Source: Pyrinomonadaceae bacterium (GTDB taxonomy: Bacteria > Acidobacteriota > Blastocatellia > Pyrinomonadales > Pyrinomonadaceae). Taken from it: DNA of 54,331 bases. Below are positions 1 through 8,982 of this stretch, piece by piece. The stretch covers positions 1-54,331 of the forward strand of contig JALHNX010000010.1 in the NCBI GenBank assembly GCA_022843305.1, in the 5' to 3' direction. Under the pieces are notes generated by a model. That model made no database searches. It saw only the letters and a list, made by a program, of their open reading frames with translations, and was not told where the DNA came from. A program made the translations under genes and the position numbers. Numbering within the stretch: position 1 is the first letter of the stretch; every line of letters starts with the position of its first letter.

Positions 1-1
1 A

Positions 2-274
2 GAGCGTCGAAAAAAAGAAAGGCAAGCGATCCGCCAATACCTGATCTACCCGGATTGGGGGGATCGCTTCGGACCGCTGCCCGATTGGTTTCTGCCGATC
101 TATCACGCGATCATTCAGCGCAAGGATTTCGACCCGCGCCCGATCTGGCGCCAGCCGCTTTATCTGCGCAACCGTTACGAGGTCGTTTACAATCTGCTGC
201 GGGAAGCCAACTGGGAGCTTGCGCAGAGAAATAAAGCCTTCGGGGTTTACGATTTTTCGCATCATTTCGGGTAA
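2..274 (+). CDS. Partial phage protein upstream of tape measure (C-terminal 90 residues)
   Basis: Reading frame open from the left edge to a TAA stop at 272-274; the start lies outside the window. The fragment is rich in aromatic residues and Arg (for example YLIYPDWGDRFGPLPDWFLP). Its place directly before the tape-measure gene is where tail assembly chaperones usually sit, but I do not recognise the family, so a tail assembly role is inference from position only. Confidence 0.6.
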   Translation, partial: ERRKKERQAIRQYLIYPDWGDRFGPLPDWFLPIYHAIIQRKDFDPRPIWRQPLYLRNRYEVVYNLLREANWELAQRNKAFGVYDFSHHFG

Positions 275-290
275 TCGGAAAGAAATATTT

Positions 291-330
291 AATCCGTTCT
301 GTTTCTTCGCTCAAAGAAACAGAACGGATT
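291..330 (+). terminator. Perfect 17-bp hairpin between first gene and tape measure
   Basis: Positions 291-307 and 314-330 are perfect inverted complements with a 6-nt loop. It begins 17 bases after the stop of the preceding gene. The U-run after it is short (about four T), so it may be a weak terminator or an RNA-processing/stabilising hairpin. Confidence 0.6.
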
Positions 331-387
331 TTCGCGTCGAACAACCCAAAACAATAAAAGTTCGCAAAAGTTCAAAATTCTGGTTGT

Positions 388-3300
388 ATGGCAATCGAGT
401 ACGAACGGCTGATCTCATATTTCGACGCGGACATTCGCCCGCTCCGCGCTGCCGCGAACGAAGCGGACAGGATCATCGCGTCGCTCGAAAAAAAACTCAA
501 AAGCCTGAAAACCGATCTCAAGCTGAAAATAACGGCGCCCGATCTCGACGATTCCAAAATAAAAACGACCATCGACGGGCTGGAAAAGAAATTTCGTTCC
601 GTCGGCGTTTCTTTCAATCAATCGGTCAGGGATTTTTCTTCCGCCGGGCTGGCGCGCTCGTCGCAGCTTCTGGCGAAAAGTTTCGAGGAAGTGATTGACA
701 AGGGCTCGTCGGTTGACGACACGCTGCGCCGTTTCACGCCGGAAATAAATAAACTTTCGTCGGCGCTCAAACGCGGAAGCACCGACCAAACCGATTATAA
801 CCGCCGTTTTGCCGAGCTGCCGCCCGTCCTTCAGCACGCCTTGCGCGAAACCCGAAATTTCGGCAAAGGGATCCACGAGGTCGGCGCGCAGGTCAAAAAA
901 AATCCGATGTTTTCCGGCAGCTCGGCTTTCAAAGGCGGATTGCTCGGCGGATTGCTCGGCGGATTGCTCGGCGGCGGTCTGGTGACCGCGCTTAATGAAG
1001 TCAAACAGCTGGCGACGGAAGGCATAAAGATGAATGCCTCGCTCGATAAATTAGTGCGCTTTACGGCGACTTTGGATAAAAGTTTTCAATCACCTGTCGC
1101 GCTGATGTCGTTTCAGAAAGAAATCAAAAAGCTTTCAACGGAAATTCCGCACACTGCCGAAGAAATCGCCAAAGCCTCGTTTACCATCAAATCGGCATTC
1201 GGTGATCTGAACCAGCCCGAAACAATCGAATTTCTGCGCCAATTCGGGATTGCCGCCACCGGCTCGAATACCGGGATTGCCGAACATACGGAAAAAATGG
1301 CGGCACTTGCCAAGCAATACGGCATCACGGCAAAGGAACTACCGAAATTCAACGCGATGATCGCGTCCAGTTTCGGACAGGCTTTAGCGTCCGATTCCGA
1401 AGTTGCCGCCGGTTTTAACCGCATCTTAAACTCAGCAAAATCAACTAAACAACCGTTAGAGGATTTGATCGCGGCGATGTCAACCCTGCAAGGCGCGTCG
1501 GCAAATGCCGAACAAAACACGACCCTTTTATTAAACGCTTACAGCAAAATTACAGACGCTAAATATCAAGAAGGTTTTGAGAAAATCGGGGTTGCTGTTT
1601 TCGATAAAAAAGGTGATTACCGCGCATTGAACGACATTATTAACGATCTGGCAAAAAGTCTGGACGGTTTAAACGACAAACAGATAAATCAAAAAGTTGG
1701 CTTTTTGCGGGATAAAGAAGCGCGTGAAGGTTTTTTGACTTTAACACGCCTTGTTAAAGACTACAACAAACAACTTGCCGACGGCAGCAGTATGGAGGAC
1801 TTTGCCGCCAAGAATAATCTGATGCTGAACTCGGTCGAATCGCGTTGGTCGAGATTTTGGAACAACATCAAGAACGATCAATCGGGCGCGGGCGGCTCAA
1901 TATCGGATTTCTTTCTTTCCGCTTTCGACTCTTCAACGATAATGGGCGGTATCGCTATTTTCTTTAACAATCTCGGCGGCGCGATTATTCAGGGTATTTC
2001 GGCTTTGGTGCAGTATGGCGCAAGTTTTCCGATTTCTTTCGGAGAAATGATCGCCGGATGGCTCGGAATCGGCAAAGAAGCGTCCGAAGCGACTGCGAAA
2101 GTGAATAAATGGCTTGACGATTTTTACAACAATATCGGCACGATGACGGAAAAAAGCAACCAAAATATTCTGGAAAAACAGAAAAAATCTTGGCAGGCAA
2201 TCGCCGACACGACCGTCGACCCGCAGACGAAAGCCGAAATGCTGCAAAAGGTCCAAAGCCTCAATCAATCACTCCGAAGAAGTGTCGAGGACGGACAGGT
2301 CAAACTTTACGAATCTTATAAAGGCTTAGCGGAATCGGCGATCGAAGGTTTCGCGTCGTCGGACGAAAAAGTTAAAGAGCAGGCAAAGCAATCTGCCGAA
2401 TTATTGATTAAAACCATCACCGACGCGGCGAAAGACCCGAAGAATGCAGCGGTTGCGGCTGATATGACCGCGCTTGCCAAACGCCTGACGGATTCACTGG
2501 CAAGCGGTATCAAGGAAAATAAAACCACCGTCACGGAGGCGATCAACGATCTGACGAAGAACGCGGAAAACTGGACGAAGCTCGGCGAAAGCGCTCTGCA
2601 AGGATTAAAAAGCGCCGACCCGAAACTGAAAGCCGAAGCGAAGAAATCGGCTGAAGAACTCGTTGCGGCACTTAATGACGCGCTGGCGAACCCGGACATG
2701 CCGCTGACGCTCGGCAACGAATTGTTCAAACTGCTCGAACAGCTCAAAATGGCGCTCGATTCTGCCGCCCCCGAATTCAAAAAAGCCGGCGCATTGCTCG
2801 GTCAATCGCTGACCGGCGGTTTCGTGATGGCGCTCGCCGGCGGAAAGACTTCCGTTTCCGGCGCGGTCGCGCAGCTCTGCCGCGTCGATCTGACGACCGC
2901 CCGCCAGCAGGGCGTTTTTCTCGGCGTTTCCATCTGGCAGGGATTAGTGCGCGGGATCAATTCCGGGCGCGATGAAGTGGCGGCGACGATGATTTCGCTC
3001 ACGAAACTGACCCAGAAAACCGCCAAAGACGAGCTGTGGAGCGCGTCCCCGTCGAAGAAATTTGCCGCCATCGGAAAGGATGTCGTTCAGGGATTCATTG
3101 ACGGGATCAATGCTCTGAAAGCGTCGGCGCAGGCGGCGATGGCTTCCCTGCTCGACGTTTCCGGCATCAAGAAGAAATCGAAGACCGACGAAGCCGGCAT
3201 TCAGCTTTTATCAACGCTGATGACCGATCTCGCGCGGTTCAACGTCGAGGGCAAAGAGCAGGAAGTATTACTTGAGCTGACCGCCGGGAAGTACGAAAAA

Positions 3301-4698
3301 CTCAACGCGCAGATCCGCGAAAGGATCGTTCTTGCCGCCCGCGAATACGACCGGCTCGGCAAAACCAAGGAAGCGACCGACGAAGCGAACTCGATGCTCG
3401 AAGACTTTAACCGCACTTTGAGCGAAACGGGCGAAGACCCGGGCAATCTCCAAAAGGTCAACGAATTTCTGACTGATAAGAACCGCGCCGCGATCCTCGG
3501 CGAAACAACCTCGGCGCTTTTGCGGATGAAAGCCGGGCTGGTCGACGTGATGAACGCGACCAAAGAATTTGCGCGGGAAAAAGCATCCCTGATCTCGAAG
3601 ATGCTCGACGAACGGCTCAAACTTTCCGAGCAACTTGCGCTTTACGGCGTTACCGATAAGGTCGAACAGCAGCGCATCAAAAACACATTCGACCTGAAGA
3701 ATTACGAATCCGATCTCCGGAACGCGCAGAAAAAGCACACCGAGGAACGCATTCTGGAACTGGTCGCCCTGAAAAAAGCCGAGCAGGAAAGAAACCTGGC
3801 ACTTTTTCAATCCTTGACTGTTCAGGAACAACTCGCCGCGATCGGTAAAAGCATCTCCGATCAGAAGATCAGTCTCGGCAGTTTGCGCGGGGCGCAGACG
3901 GAATTCGAGAAGCTGCAGGAAGTTTTCAACAATCCGGAAAACGCCGATGCCATCAAAAAATACGCCGAAAGCCTCGGCGTGACGGTCGAACAACTCGCCG
4001 AAGCCGCGATCCTCGCCGCAAAATTGAAGGAAAATCTGCTTCTGCAGGGCGAAGAAGGCGGAGTCGGAAATGCCGGCGATTCGTGGTTCAAGCGTCTGAA
4101 AACGCAGCTTGAAGAATTTAAAGCCTCGCTGCCTTCGATCAGGGACGCGCTGACGGAAAATATCACGAACGTCATCGAGGGGATCGGCGACGCTTTCGGC
4201 AATGCGGTCGCCAACTGGGACGGGACGGCGCGCGGTTTCTTTACCTCGCTTGCCGAAGGTTTCCGCCAGATGGTTTCGCAGATCCTCTCCGAGCTCGTCC
4301 GTTTGATGGTCATGAAAGCGGTAATGGCGCTGATCGGCGCGTTCACCGGCGGGATCGCGTCTGCCGGCGACGGCGGAAGCGGCGCGATGGGTCTGCCCGG
4401 CGGAGGAGGAGGCGGCATTCATGGTTTTGCCGACGGCGGAATGCCGCCGGTCGGCAGAATTTCTCTCGTCGGCGAACGCGGTCCCGAGCTGTTCATCCCG
4501 AGCAGTGCCGGCACGATCATTCCGAACGATAAAACAAAAGAAATGCTTGCGGGCGGCGGCAGTGGAACGACGGTCAACAATTTTTACAACAATCAGACGA
4601 TCCATGCGCCGCGCGGGCTGGTTCCGCCGAAATCGAGACAGCAGGTCGCCGATCAGACCGGCGCCGCTCTTTCGCGGTTCACCCGCAGCCGGGGCTAA
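388..4698 (+). CDS. Tail tape measure protein
   Basis: 1436 residues, the longest gene in the window, sitting upstream of distal tail genes. It sets tail length and is extruded during DNA injection. Seen: an N-terminal coiled region, a Gly-Leu repeat GGLLGGLLGGLLGGG near residues 184-200 (encoded by a 12-bp tandem DNA repeat around 939-975), a TP901-type tape-measure core around residues 225-440, long Lys/Ala/Glu helical stretches, and a Gly-rich, hydrophobic segment near 1310-1370. At roughly 1.5 angstrom per residue the tail would be about 200 nm (inference). Start chosen at ATG 388; no clear Shine-Dalgarno is visible, but an ACAATA box lies about 30 bases upstream. Confidence 0.9.
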   Translation: MAIEYERLISYFDADIRPLRAAANEADRIIASLEKKLKSLKTDLKLKITAPDLDDSKIKTTIDGLEKKFRSVGVSFNQSVRDFSSAGLARSSQLLAKSFEEVIDKGSSVDDTLRRFTPEINKLSSALKRGSTDQTDYNRRFAELPPVLQHALRETRNFGKGIHEVGAQVKKNPMFSGSSAFKGGLLGGLLGGLLGGGLVTALNEVKQLATEGIKMNASLDKLVRFTATLDKSFQSPVALMSFQKEIKKLSTEIPHTAEEIAKASFTIKSAFGDLNQPETIEFLRQFGIAATGSNTGIAEHTEKMAALAKQYGITAKELPKFNAMIASSFGQALASDSEVAAGFNRILNSAKSTKQPLEDLIAAMSTLQGASANAEQNTTLLLNAYSKITDAKYQEGFEKIGVAVFDKKGDYRALNDIINDLAKSLDGLNDKQINQKVGFLRDKEAREGFLTLTRLVKDYNKQLADGSSMEDFAAKNNLMLNSVESRWSRFWNNIKNDQSGAGGSISDFFLSAFDSSTIMGGIAIFFNNLGGAIIQGISALVQYGASFPISFGEMIAGWLGIGKEASEATAKVNKWLDDFYNNIGTMTEKSNQNILEKQKKSWQAIADTTVDPQTKAEMLQKVQSLNQSLRRSVEDGQVKLYESYKGLAESAIEGFASSDEKVKEQAKQSAELLIKTITDAAKDPKNAAVAADMTALAKRLTDSLASGIKENKTTVTEAINDLTKNAENWTKLGESALQGLKSADPKLKAEAKKSAEELVAALNDALANPDMPLTLGNELFKLLEQLKMALDSAAPEFKKAGALLGQSLTGGFVMALAGGKTSVSGAVAQLCRVDLTTARQQGVFLGVSIWQGLVRGINSGRDEVAATMISLTKLTQKTAKDELWSASPSKKFAAIGKDVVQGFIDGINALKASAQAAMASLLDVSGIKKKSKTDEAGIQLLSTLMTDLARFNVEGKEQEVLLELTAGKYEKLNAQIRERIVLAAREYDRLGKTKEATDEANSMLEDFNRTLSETGEDPGNLQKVNEFLTDKNRAAILGETTSALLRMKAGLVDVMNATKEFAREKASLISKMLDERLKLSEQLALYGVTDKVEQQRIKNTFDLKNYESDLRNAQKKHTEERILELVALKKAEQERNLALFQSLTVQEQLAAIGKSISDQKISLGSLRGAQTEFEKLQEVFNNPENADAIKKYAESLGVTVEQLAEAAILAAKLKENLLLQGEEGGVGNAGDSWFKRLKTQLEEFKASLPSIRDALTENITNVIEGIGDAFGNAVANWDGTARGFFTSLAEGFRQMVSQILSELVRLMVMKAVMALIGAFTGGIASAGDGGSGAMGLPGGGGGGIHGFADGGMPPVGRISLVGERGPELFIPSSAGTIIPNDKTKEMLAGGGSGTTVNNFYNNQTIHAPRGLVPPKSRQQVADQTGAALSRFTRSRG

Positions 4699-4703
4699 AT
4701 TTT

Positions 4704-5468
4704 ATGGCAACAACTTTTGACGAGATTTTACTCGACACTTTTTACAGCGCGATCGCGGACGGAGGTCCGGAATTCGCGACCGCGATCGTCAATGCCGGCG
4801 ACGGCGGAAATATCAGTTTCCGTAACTCCAACCGCGAGGATTATATTTCGCGCTATGAAATCGATTTCGCCGAGATCGAATCCGTCAGGCGGAAATTTCT
4901 GCGAAAATTTTCGATTCTCCGGCAGGGGATGGCGCGCGGTTTCCGTTTTCTCGCGCCGGACGACGATACTCTCGAACGCGAGAATTTAGGCTGGCTCAAC
5001 CCGGCGACCGGCGAGGTCGAATATCTTGCTCAAACCGACGGCGTTCTGACCGATTACTACTTGATCAAGCATTATTCCGATCCGGGTAACTATTACACCC
5101 GAAGAATCGTCAAGCCTTCGCCGTATGAGAACGTATTGATCGAAGTCTTCCCGATCGGCGATCTATCCACGCCGGTGTACGAGTTAACCATCAACGCGGG
5201 GGCGGCGATCAGCGGCGATGTTATCAACGCGACGGTCGCCGGCGAGCTCGATCCCGGTTATCCGTTCACCTTTAATTTTCATACCGGAAAGCTGACCTTT
5301 ACCGTCGCGCCGTATCCGCCGGATAACGTCATCAAGGTCAGCTGCACGTATCACCTGCCGGTAACTTTCGAGGACGACTGGCAGCGCTTTCAGGTTGATG
5401 AGGGCGGAATATCGGCGTTTAAAGTTCGCCTGCGCGAACTGCTCCCGGTCGAACTGGGCATCGTTTAA
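4704..5468 (+). CDS. Distal tail protein, DUF2460 family (RcGTA gp12-like)
   Basis: 254 residues. The pattern matches DUF2460/TIGR02217: an N-terminal stretch with RRKFLRKFSILRQGMARGFRF, a YYLIKHYSDPGNYYTRRIVKP segment, a central variable part, then the typical end HTGKLTFTVAPYPP...VSCTYHLPVTFEDDW. In gene transfer agents this protein forms the distal tail ring joining tube to hub. Starts 5 bases after the tape-measure stop, so probably translationally linked. The next gene is DUF2163, as in RcGTA. Confidence 0.85.
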   Translation: MATTFDEILLDTFYSAIADGGPEFATAIVNAGDGGNISFRNSNREDYISRYEIDFAEIESVRRKFLRKFSILRQGMARGFRFLAPDDDTLERENLGWLNPATGEVEYLAQTDGVLTDYYLIKHYSDPGNYYTRRIVKPSPYENVLIEVFPIGDLSTPVYELTINAGAAISGDVINATVAGELDPGYPFTFNFHTGKLTFTVAPYPPDNVIKVSCTYHLPVTFEDDWQRFQVDEGGISAFKVRLRELLPVELGIV

Positions 5469-5469
5469 T

Positions 5470-5591
5470 TTGACCGAAAAACCAATCCGAGATAGACTTT
5501 AAATGGATAAAATCTCGTTCCGAATAGTCGCCGTCCGGCGTGCGTGCCGAAAGGCTAGGAACGAGATTATTTTTGTCTTGAAATTCTTCAA
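5470..5591 (+). ncRNA. Candidate structured RNA element, copy A
   Basis: A stretch of about 120 nt after the DUF2460 stop that recurs at 37578-37698. Conserved parts: a TTGACCG start, ATARACTTTAAATGGA at 5492-5507, an outer stem 5511-5521 with 5558-5568, an inner hairpin CGCC-GTCC-GGCG, a second hairpin closing on a GAAA loop (GTGCC-GAAA-GG), and TTTTTGTCTT at the end. Two outer-stem pairs differ between copies in a compensatory way (C-G to T-A, A-T to G-C). The stem plus T-run could also terminate transcription. Function unknown. Confidence 0.55.
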
Positions 5592-5658
5592 CCGGAACTT
5601 CTTTTTCGATAAATAATTGGCGCCAGTTTCTGTATTTTGAAACTTCGCCCGCAAAGCA

Positions 5659-5687
5659 TTGACTCCGCTCCTCAAATCAAAACAATA
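5659..5687 (+). promoter_or_regulatory. Candidate promoter before DUF2163 gene
   Basis: TTGACT at 5659-5664, a 17-base spacer, then ACAATA at 5682-5687, 29 bases before the ATG. The ACAATAAA box recurs before three other tail-region genes (near 350, 9895 and 15142), which supports a phage promoter element, although only this copy has a good -35. Confidence 0.4.
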
Positions 5688-5715
5688 AAAAACGGCGTCC
5701 TCATATCATCGAGTT

Positions 5716-7017
5716 ATGCCTGTTTCACCGGAAATGAAAACGCATCTGAACGGGAATACTTCCCTCGGGGTTTTTATGAAAATTACGAGCTTGGGCGGCG
5801 ACGTGCTTCGCGTTTGGAACGGAACGCGCAATAAGATCGTCGGCGGCGAGTTGTTCTACGCCTTCCCGCTCGCGCCGTCCCAGCTCCAAACCTCGAACGG
5901 TCTGAAACCCGACAATCTGGAGGCGGCTTCGATCTATTCCGGTTTGTTCAACGCGGCGACTCTCAGAAATAAAAAATGGCAGAACGCGCGCGTCGAATAC
6001 CGCGTGCTGGATTACAAGAATTTCGACCTCGGTTATGCCGAACGCCGGAGCGGTTTTTTGGGCGAGGCGACGGTCGGCAAACATTCGGCGAATATCGAAC
6101 TTAAATCGCTCTCGAAAAAATTGTCCGAGCCGTTCGGTTTTACTTACCAGGAAGACTGCAACGTGATCGAACTCGGCGACGACCGCTGCAAGGTCGATCT
6201 GACCGGCTATACGGCGGACGGTTTTAAAATGGTTCTGAACGCACACGTCGTCACGCCCGTGCTCAACCCCCAGCAGTTTTCCGTCGAGTTCGACGAAGCG
6301 ATTTACGGCGGCGTGCAGGGCTTGCGGGCAAGTTATTTCGCGGATAAAAATCTAAGCTCGCTCGCGTTTCAGCGTAACGACGCGAAGGTCGATTTCGATT
6401 ACGGGATGAACGCGCCGGCTTCGGGTCTGCCGGTTGACGGTTTTTCCGTCCGCTGGGAAGGCACGGTCACGCCGCTCTATTCGGAAACTTATACGTTTTC
6501 GGTCGAACACGACGACGGTGCGCGGCTCTGGGTCAATAATCTGACCACGCCGCTGATCGACCAATGGGTTGACGGTCCGGGGACGCATACCGCGACGATC
6601 GCGCTGACCGCCGGTGTCGCTTATCCGATCAAACTCGAATTTTACGATCTGGTCAACGTCTCGAAGATCAAGCTCCGCTGGCAGTCCGCTTCGCAGGCTT
6701 TCCAGATCATCCCGCAATCGCGGCTCGCGCTGCCGACTCAATCGGCTGTTCCCGACAATTTTTACAAATTCGGCAAGATCGAATTCGTGACGGGCGCGAA
6801 CGCCGGCGCGGTGCAGCAGATCGCCGTCAATGCGTCGAACGCGCTGACGCTTCTGCTGCCGATGTTTTTCACGCCCGCCGTTGATGATGAGATCATTCTG
6901 ACCGTCGGCTGCGACCGCAAGATCGCAACCTGCCGCGACCGTTTCAATAATGCGATCAATAACCGCTCTTTTTACGCGCTTCCCGGGCGGCGAAAGATGG
7001 TTTTGCCCGAAAGATAA
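5716..7017 (+). CDS. Tail hub protein, DUF2163 (RcGTA gp13-like) with inserted PA14 domain
   Basis: 433 residues. Residues 1-200 match DUF2163 (N-terminus MPVSPEMKTHLNGNTSLG, later CNVIELGDDRCKVDLTGYTADG). The final 80 residues carry the C-terminal hub signature, including VGCDRKIATCRDRFNNAINN. Between them, around residues 205-338, sits a complete PA14-like domain (RWEGTVTPLYSETYTFSVEH, then DDGARLWVNN). PA14 folds are beta-barrels often involved in carbohydrate binding. Known relatives in gene transfer agents lack this insert as far as I know, so it is probably a gained adhesion module. A closely similar PA14 is in the hub gene at 9930. Confidence 0.85.
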   Translation: MPVSPEMKTHLNGNTSLGVFMKITSLGGDVLRVWNGTRNKIVGGELFYAFPLAPSQLQTSNGLKPDNLEAASIYSGLFNAATLRNKKWQNARVEYRVLDYKNFDLGYAERRSGFLGEATVGKHSANIELKSLSKKLSEPFGFTYQEDCNVIELGDDRCKVDLTGYTADGFKMVLNAHVVTPVLNPQQFSVEFDEAIYGGVQGLRASYFADKNLSSLAFQRNDAKVDFDYGMNAPASGLPVDGFSVRWEGTVTPLYSETYTFSVEHDDGARLWVNNLTTPLIDQWVDGPGTHTATIALTAGVAYPIKLEFYDLVNVSKIKLRWQSASQAFQIIPQSRLALPTQSAVPDNFYKFGKIEFVTGANAGAVQQIAVNASNALTLLLPMFFTPAVDDEIILTVGCDRKIATCRDRFNNAINNRSFYALPGRRKMVLPER

Positions 7018-7060
7018 CGATGTCCACAATAAAGCCACGTTCCTTTTTATTCTTTAGCTT

Positions 7061-7543
7061 ATGAATGTTACCAGAAGCCAAATGATCAACGAGGCGCGCA
7101 ATCATCTGCGGACGCCGTTCGGTCATCAGGGCAGAAAGGAAAACGCGCAAAATCCGCGGCTCGACTGCGGCGGACTGATCCTCGTCGCCGGGCGCGCGCT
7201 CGGACTGACCTCGCTCGAATTTCTCGGTTACGCCGACTTTCCGACCGACGGAAAGTTCGAAGCGCTGCTGGTCGAACACGCCGTCGATACCGGCGAATCG
7301 TTTACTTATCCGTTCAGATTCTCGGGCGGCGAATTTCTTCCGGGCGATCTCGTCGCCTTCGATTACGGGAACGGCGAGGGAGTCCGGCATATCGCGCTGG
7401 TGACAAAATTCGACGGGCGGCGCTTCTGGGTGATCGACGCGCAGAGCAATTACGGGGTCAGCGAGCATCCGCTTGCATTTCCCTTCGTGCAGACGAAAAC
7501 GGTTTTGCGGCGGTTCGGCGTGAAAGATCTGGCAGATGGGTGA
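7061..7543 (+). CDS. NlpC/P60-type cell wall peptidase (RcGTA gp14-like)
   Basis: 160 residues. NlpC/P60 fold: the catalytic Cys lies in RLDCGGLILV (about residue 37) and the catalytic His in GVRHIALVTKF (about residue 110). The family cleaves peptide cross-links in peptidoglycan; in tail tips it opens the wall for DNA delivery. Its position between DUF2163 and the large hub gene is the gene-transfer-agent order. It starts 44 bases after the previous stop. Confidence 0.85.
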   Translation: MNVTRSQMINEARNHLRTPFGHQGRKENAQNPRLDCGGLILVAGRALGLTSLEFLGYADFPTDGKFEALLVEHAVDTGESFTYPFRFSGGEFLPGDLVAFDYGNGEGVRHIALVTKFDGRRFWVIDAQSNYGVSEHPLAFPFVQTKTVLRRFGVKDLADG

Positions 7544-7739
7544 AACGAAAAAACAAATCTGGGTCGTCCGGTATCTCATTATCACGGAAAACTTCAAAAT
7601 GCCGGTTTCGTTTATCGCCGTCGTCGAAGGTTCGCTGCCAGACGGCGAGGCGCTTGCGGCGGCTCTCTCGATGTTCCGGGATTTCGTGCTCGAAAAAAGG
7701 ATTGATGCGTTATTTCTGATGGCGGAAAAATTAAATTGA
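7536..7739 (+). CDS. Small unknown protein of tail block
   Basis: 67 residues, overlapping the peptidase gene by 8 bases, which suggests translational coupling. No domain recognised; predicted mixed alpha/beta. It ends where the reversed cassette begins, so it may be the last gene of the original block before the insertion. Confidence 0.55.
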   Translation: MGETKKQIWVVRYLIITENFKMPVSFIAVVEGSLPDGEALAAALSMFRDFVLEKRIDALFLMAEKLN

Positions 7740-7786
7740 CGTAAAATAAACCAAATAAACCAAAAACTTATATTTCCCAATTTATT

Positions 7787-7920
7787 AGTCCGTAAATTAA
7801 GTTTTTAGGTATTTGATAAAGGTTCTGAGTCCCGCATAAATGCGGCTTTCCGCCGCGCTTCGCTGGAGGTTGCCGTCTAAAAACGGGACTCACAACACTC
7901 GAAAATTTAGTTTACGGACT
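7787..7920. repeat. Nested inverted repeats at the edge of the reversed cassette
   Basis: Outer arms AGTCCGTAAA (7787-7796) and TTTACGGACT (7911-7920) enclose inner arms TGAGTCCCG (7826-7834) and CGGGACTCA (7884-7892). The bases just outside the outer arms are ATTTATT and ATTTATG, a possible imperfect target duplication. The structure lies just after the stop of the last cassette gene, so it may serve as a two-way terminator or be a small mobile-element relic. Confidence 0.5.
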
Positions 7921-7922
7921 AT

Positions 7923-8531
7923 TTATGATAGTTTGAAGTTAGGGCTTGGTTCATGCTTTAGTGTAAATATTTTTGATAACTCTCTACGTATCTCGGTTTT
8001 AAGTGTTTCTTGTCTGACATCTTTTAATCTAACACCATCCTTCATAACGTAAATCTCAGAGTGCGGATACATACATACTTCCGGGGAATGAACCAAAACA
8101 AAGGTAATTGTGTGTTCTATTTTTACTCCTTTTTTTTGTTGCAGTATGTAAATAAAAGTATGGTTGTTAACCAGCCCAATCGGCGCTTCAATCACCCCAC
8201 AATCGTTATAGTGCGGCAATTCTTTAATATTATATAAAACGTCAGTAGGATAATCGCAAAATCTTTCCCGATTGCAGGAAATATCGCGGGGTGGTTTGAA
8301 TGTTGGACCAGCGGATGCAGCTGTTAATGTTCCATCCTGATTAAATACAATATCCGGCGGACAGCGCCTATAAAGGAACTCTCCGCCATCATCAAAAATA
8401 TTGTATATATTTCGATTGTTGCGTCTCAGCCGAACAGGTATGCCCAAATCTCTACAAACCGCGTCCAGTCTGGGCTCGCATAATATCTGACGCAACATCT
8501 GAAATATCTTCGATATCCATTTCAATAACAT
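7923..8531 (-). CDS. Unknown protein, third gene of reversed cassette
   Basis: Up to 202 residues. AT-rich, unlike the tail genes on both sides. No family recognised. Several Met codons are possible starts (8531, 8498); the upstream gene overlaps this start region by up to 80 bases, so the true start is uncertain. It shares strand, composition and tight spacing with the two genes before it and very likely belongs to the same operon. Confidence 0.65.
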   Translation of the reverse strand: MLLKWISKIFQMLRQILCEPRLDAVCRDLGIPVRLRRNNRNIYNIFDDGGEFLYRRCPPDIVFNQDGTLTAASAGPTFKPPRDISCNRERFCDYPTDVLYNIKELPHYNDCGVIEAPIGLVNNHTFIYILQQKKGVKIEHTITFVLVHSPEVCMYPHSEIYVMKDGVRLKDVRQETLKTEIRRELSKIFTLKHEPSPNFKLS

Positions 8532-8982
8532 GTGCGGGTGAATTTTTCTCTTCGTGCAAATAAACTATTCCGCCAGAGGAATAAAAGTCAATTGAAAAGT
8601 ATTTTTCCCCAAGAAAAAATTCAAATAGCAGACTTTCATCTCCCGTAGGATTAATAAGAGACGGTAAAATTCTGTTATCGGTCAAAATTTTAAGAAAAGT
8701 CAATGAGTTTTCCCGTACTCTTTCATTCAACTCATGGCGACTGTTGTCGCATAATCTGTTAATTCTTTGTTTTAACTGGATAAAACGTTGTTCGACAGGA
8801 TCGGTGTGAATATTTTCGTTTATTATTTCCTTTTCAACTATTGATTGCCGGAATGCGAGCTCTTTTTCTAAGGTTTTGCGGGCAAGTTCCTCTAAGGTAA
8901 TTGAGCTTCCTGTCGAAATATCAGGACAGCGCCAGCCTCGCGGAATATTGTAATTTCTAAAAACACTACCATTTACAGTCAT
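8452..8982 (-). CDS. Unknown protein, second gene of reversed cassette
   Basis: 176 residues, starting at an ATG preceded by a strong AAGGAGGT ribosome site and overlapping the TIGR04255 gene by 17 bases. Contains a charged, probably coiled-coil middle (about residues 30-80, including ELARKTLEKELAFRQSIVEK). Nothing recognised by family. As TIGR04255 genes often have a small partner gene beside them, it may be a functional partner (inference). Confidence 0.7.
   Translation of the reverse strand: MTVNGSVFRNYNIPRGWRCPDISTGSSITLEELARKTLEKELAFRQSIVEKEIINENIHTDPVEQRFIQLKQRINRLCDNSRHELNERVRENSLTFLKILTDNRILPSLINPTGDESLLFEFFLGEKYFSIDFYSSGGIVYLHEEKNSPAHVIEMDIEDISDVASDIMRAQTGRGL

Noticed and set aside
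3268-4605. Long minus-strand open frame of 445 codons inside the tape-measure gene
   Set aside because: Antisense shadow of a GC-rich gene; Arg/Phe/Asp-biased composition and no ribosome site.
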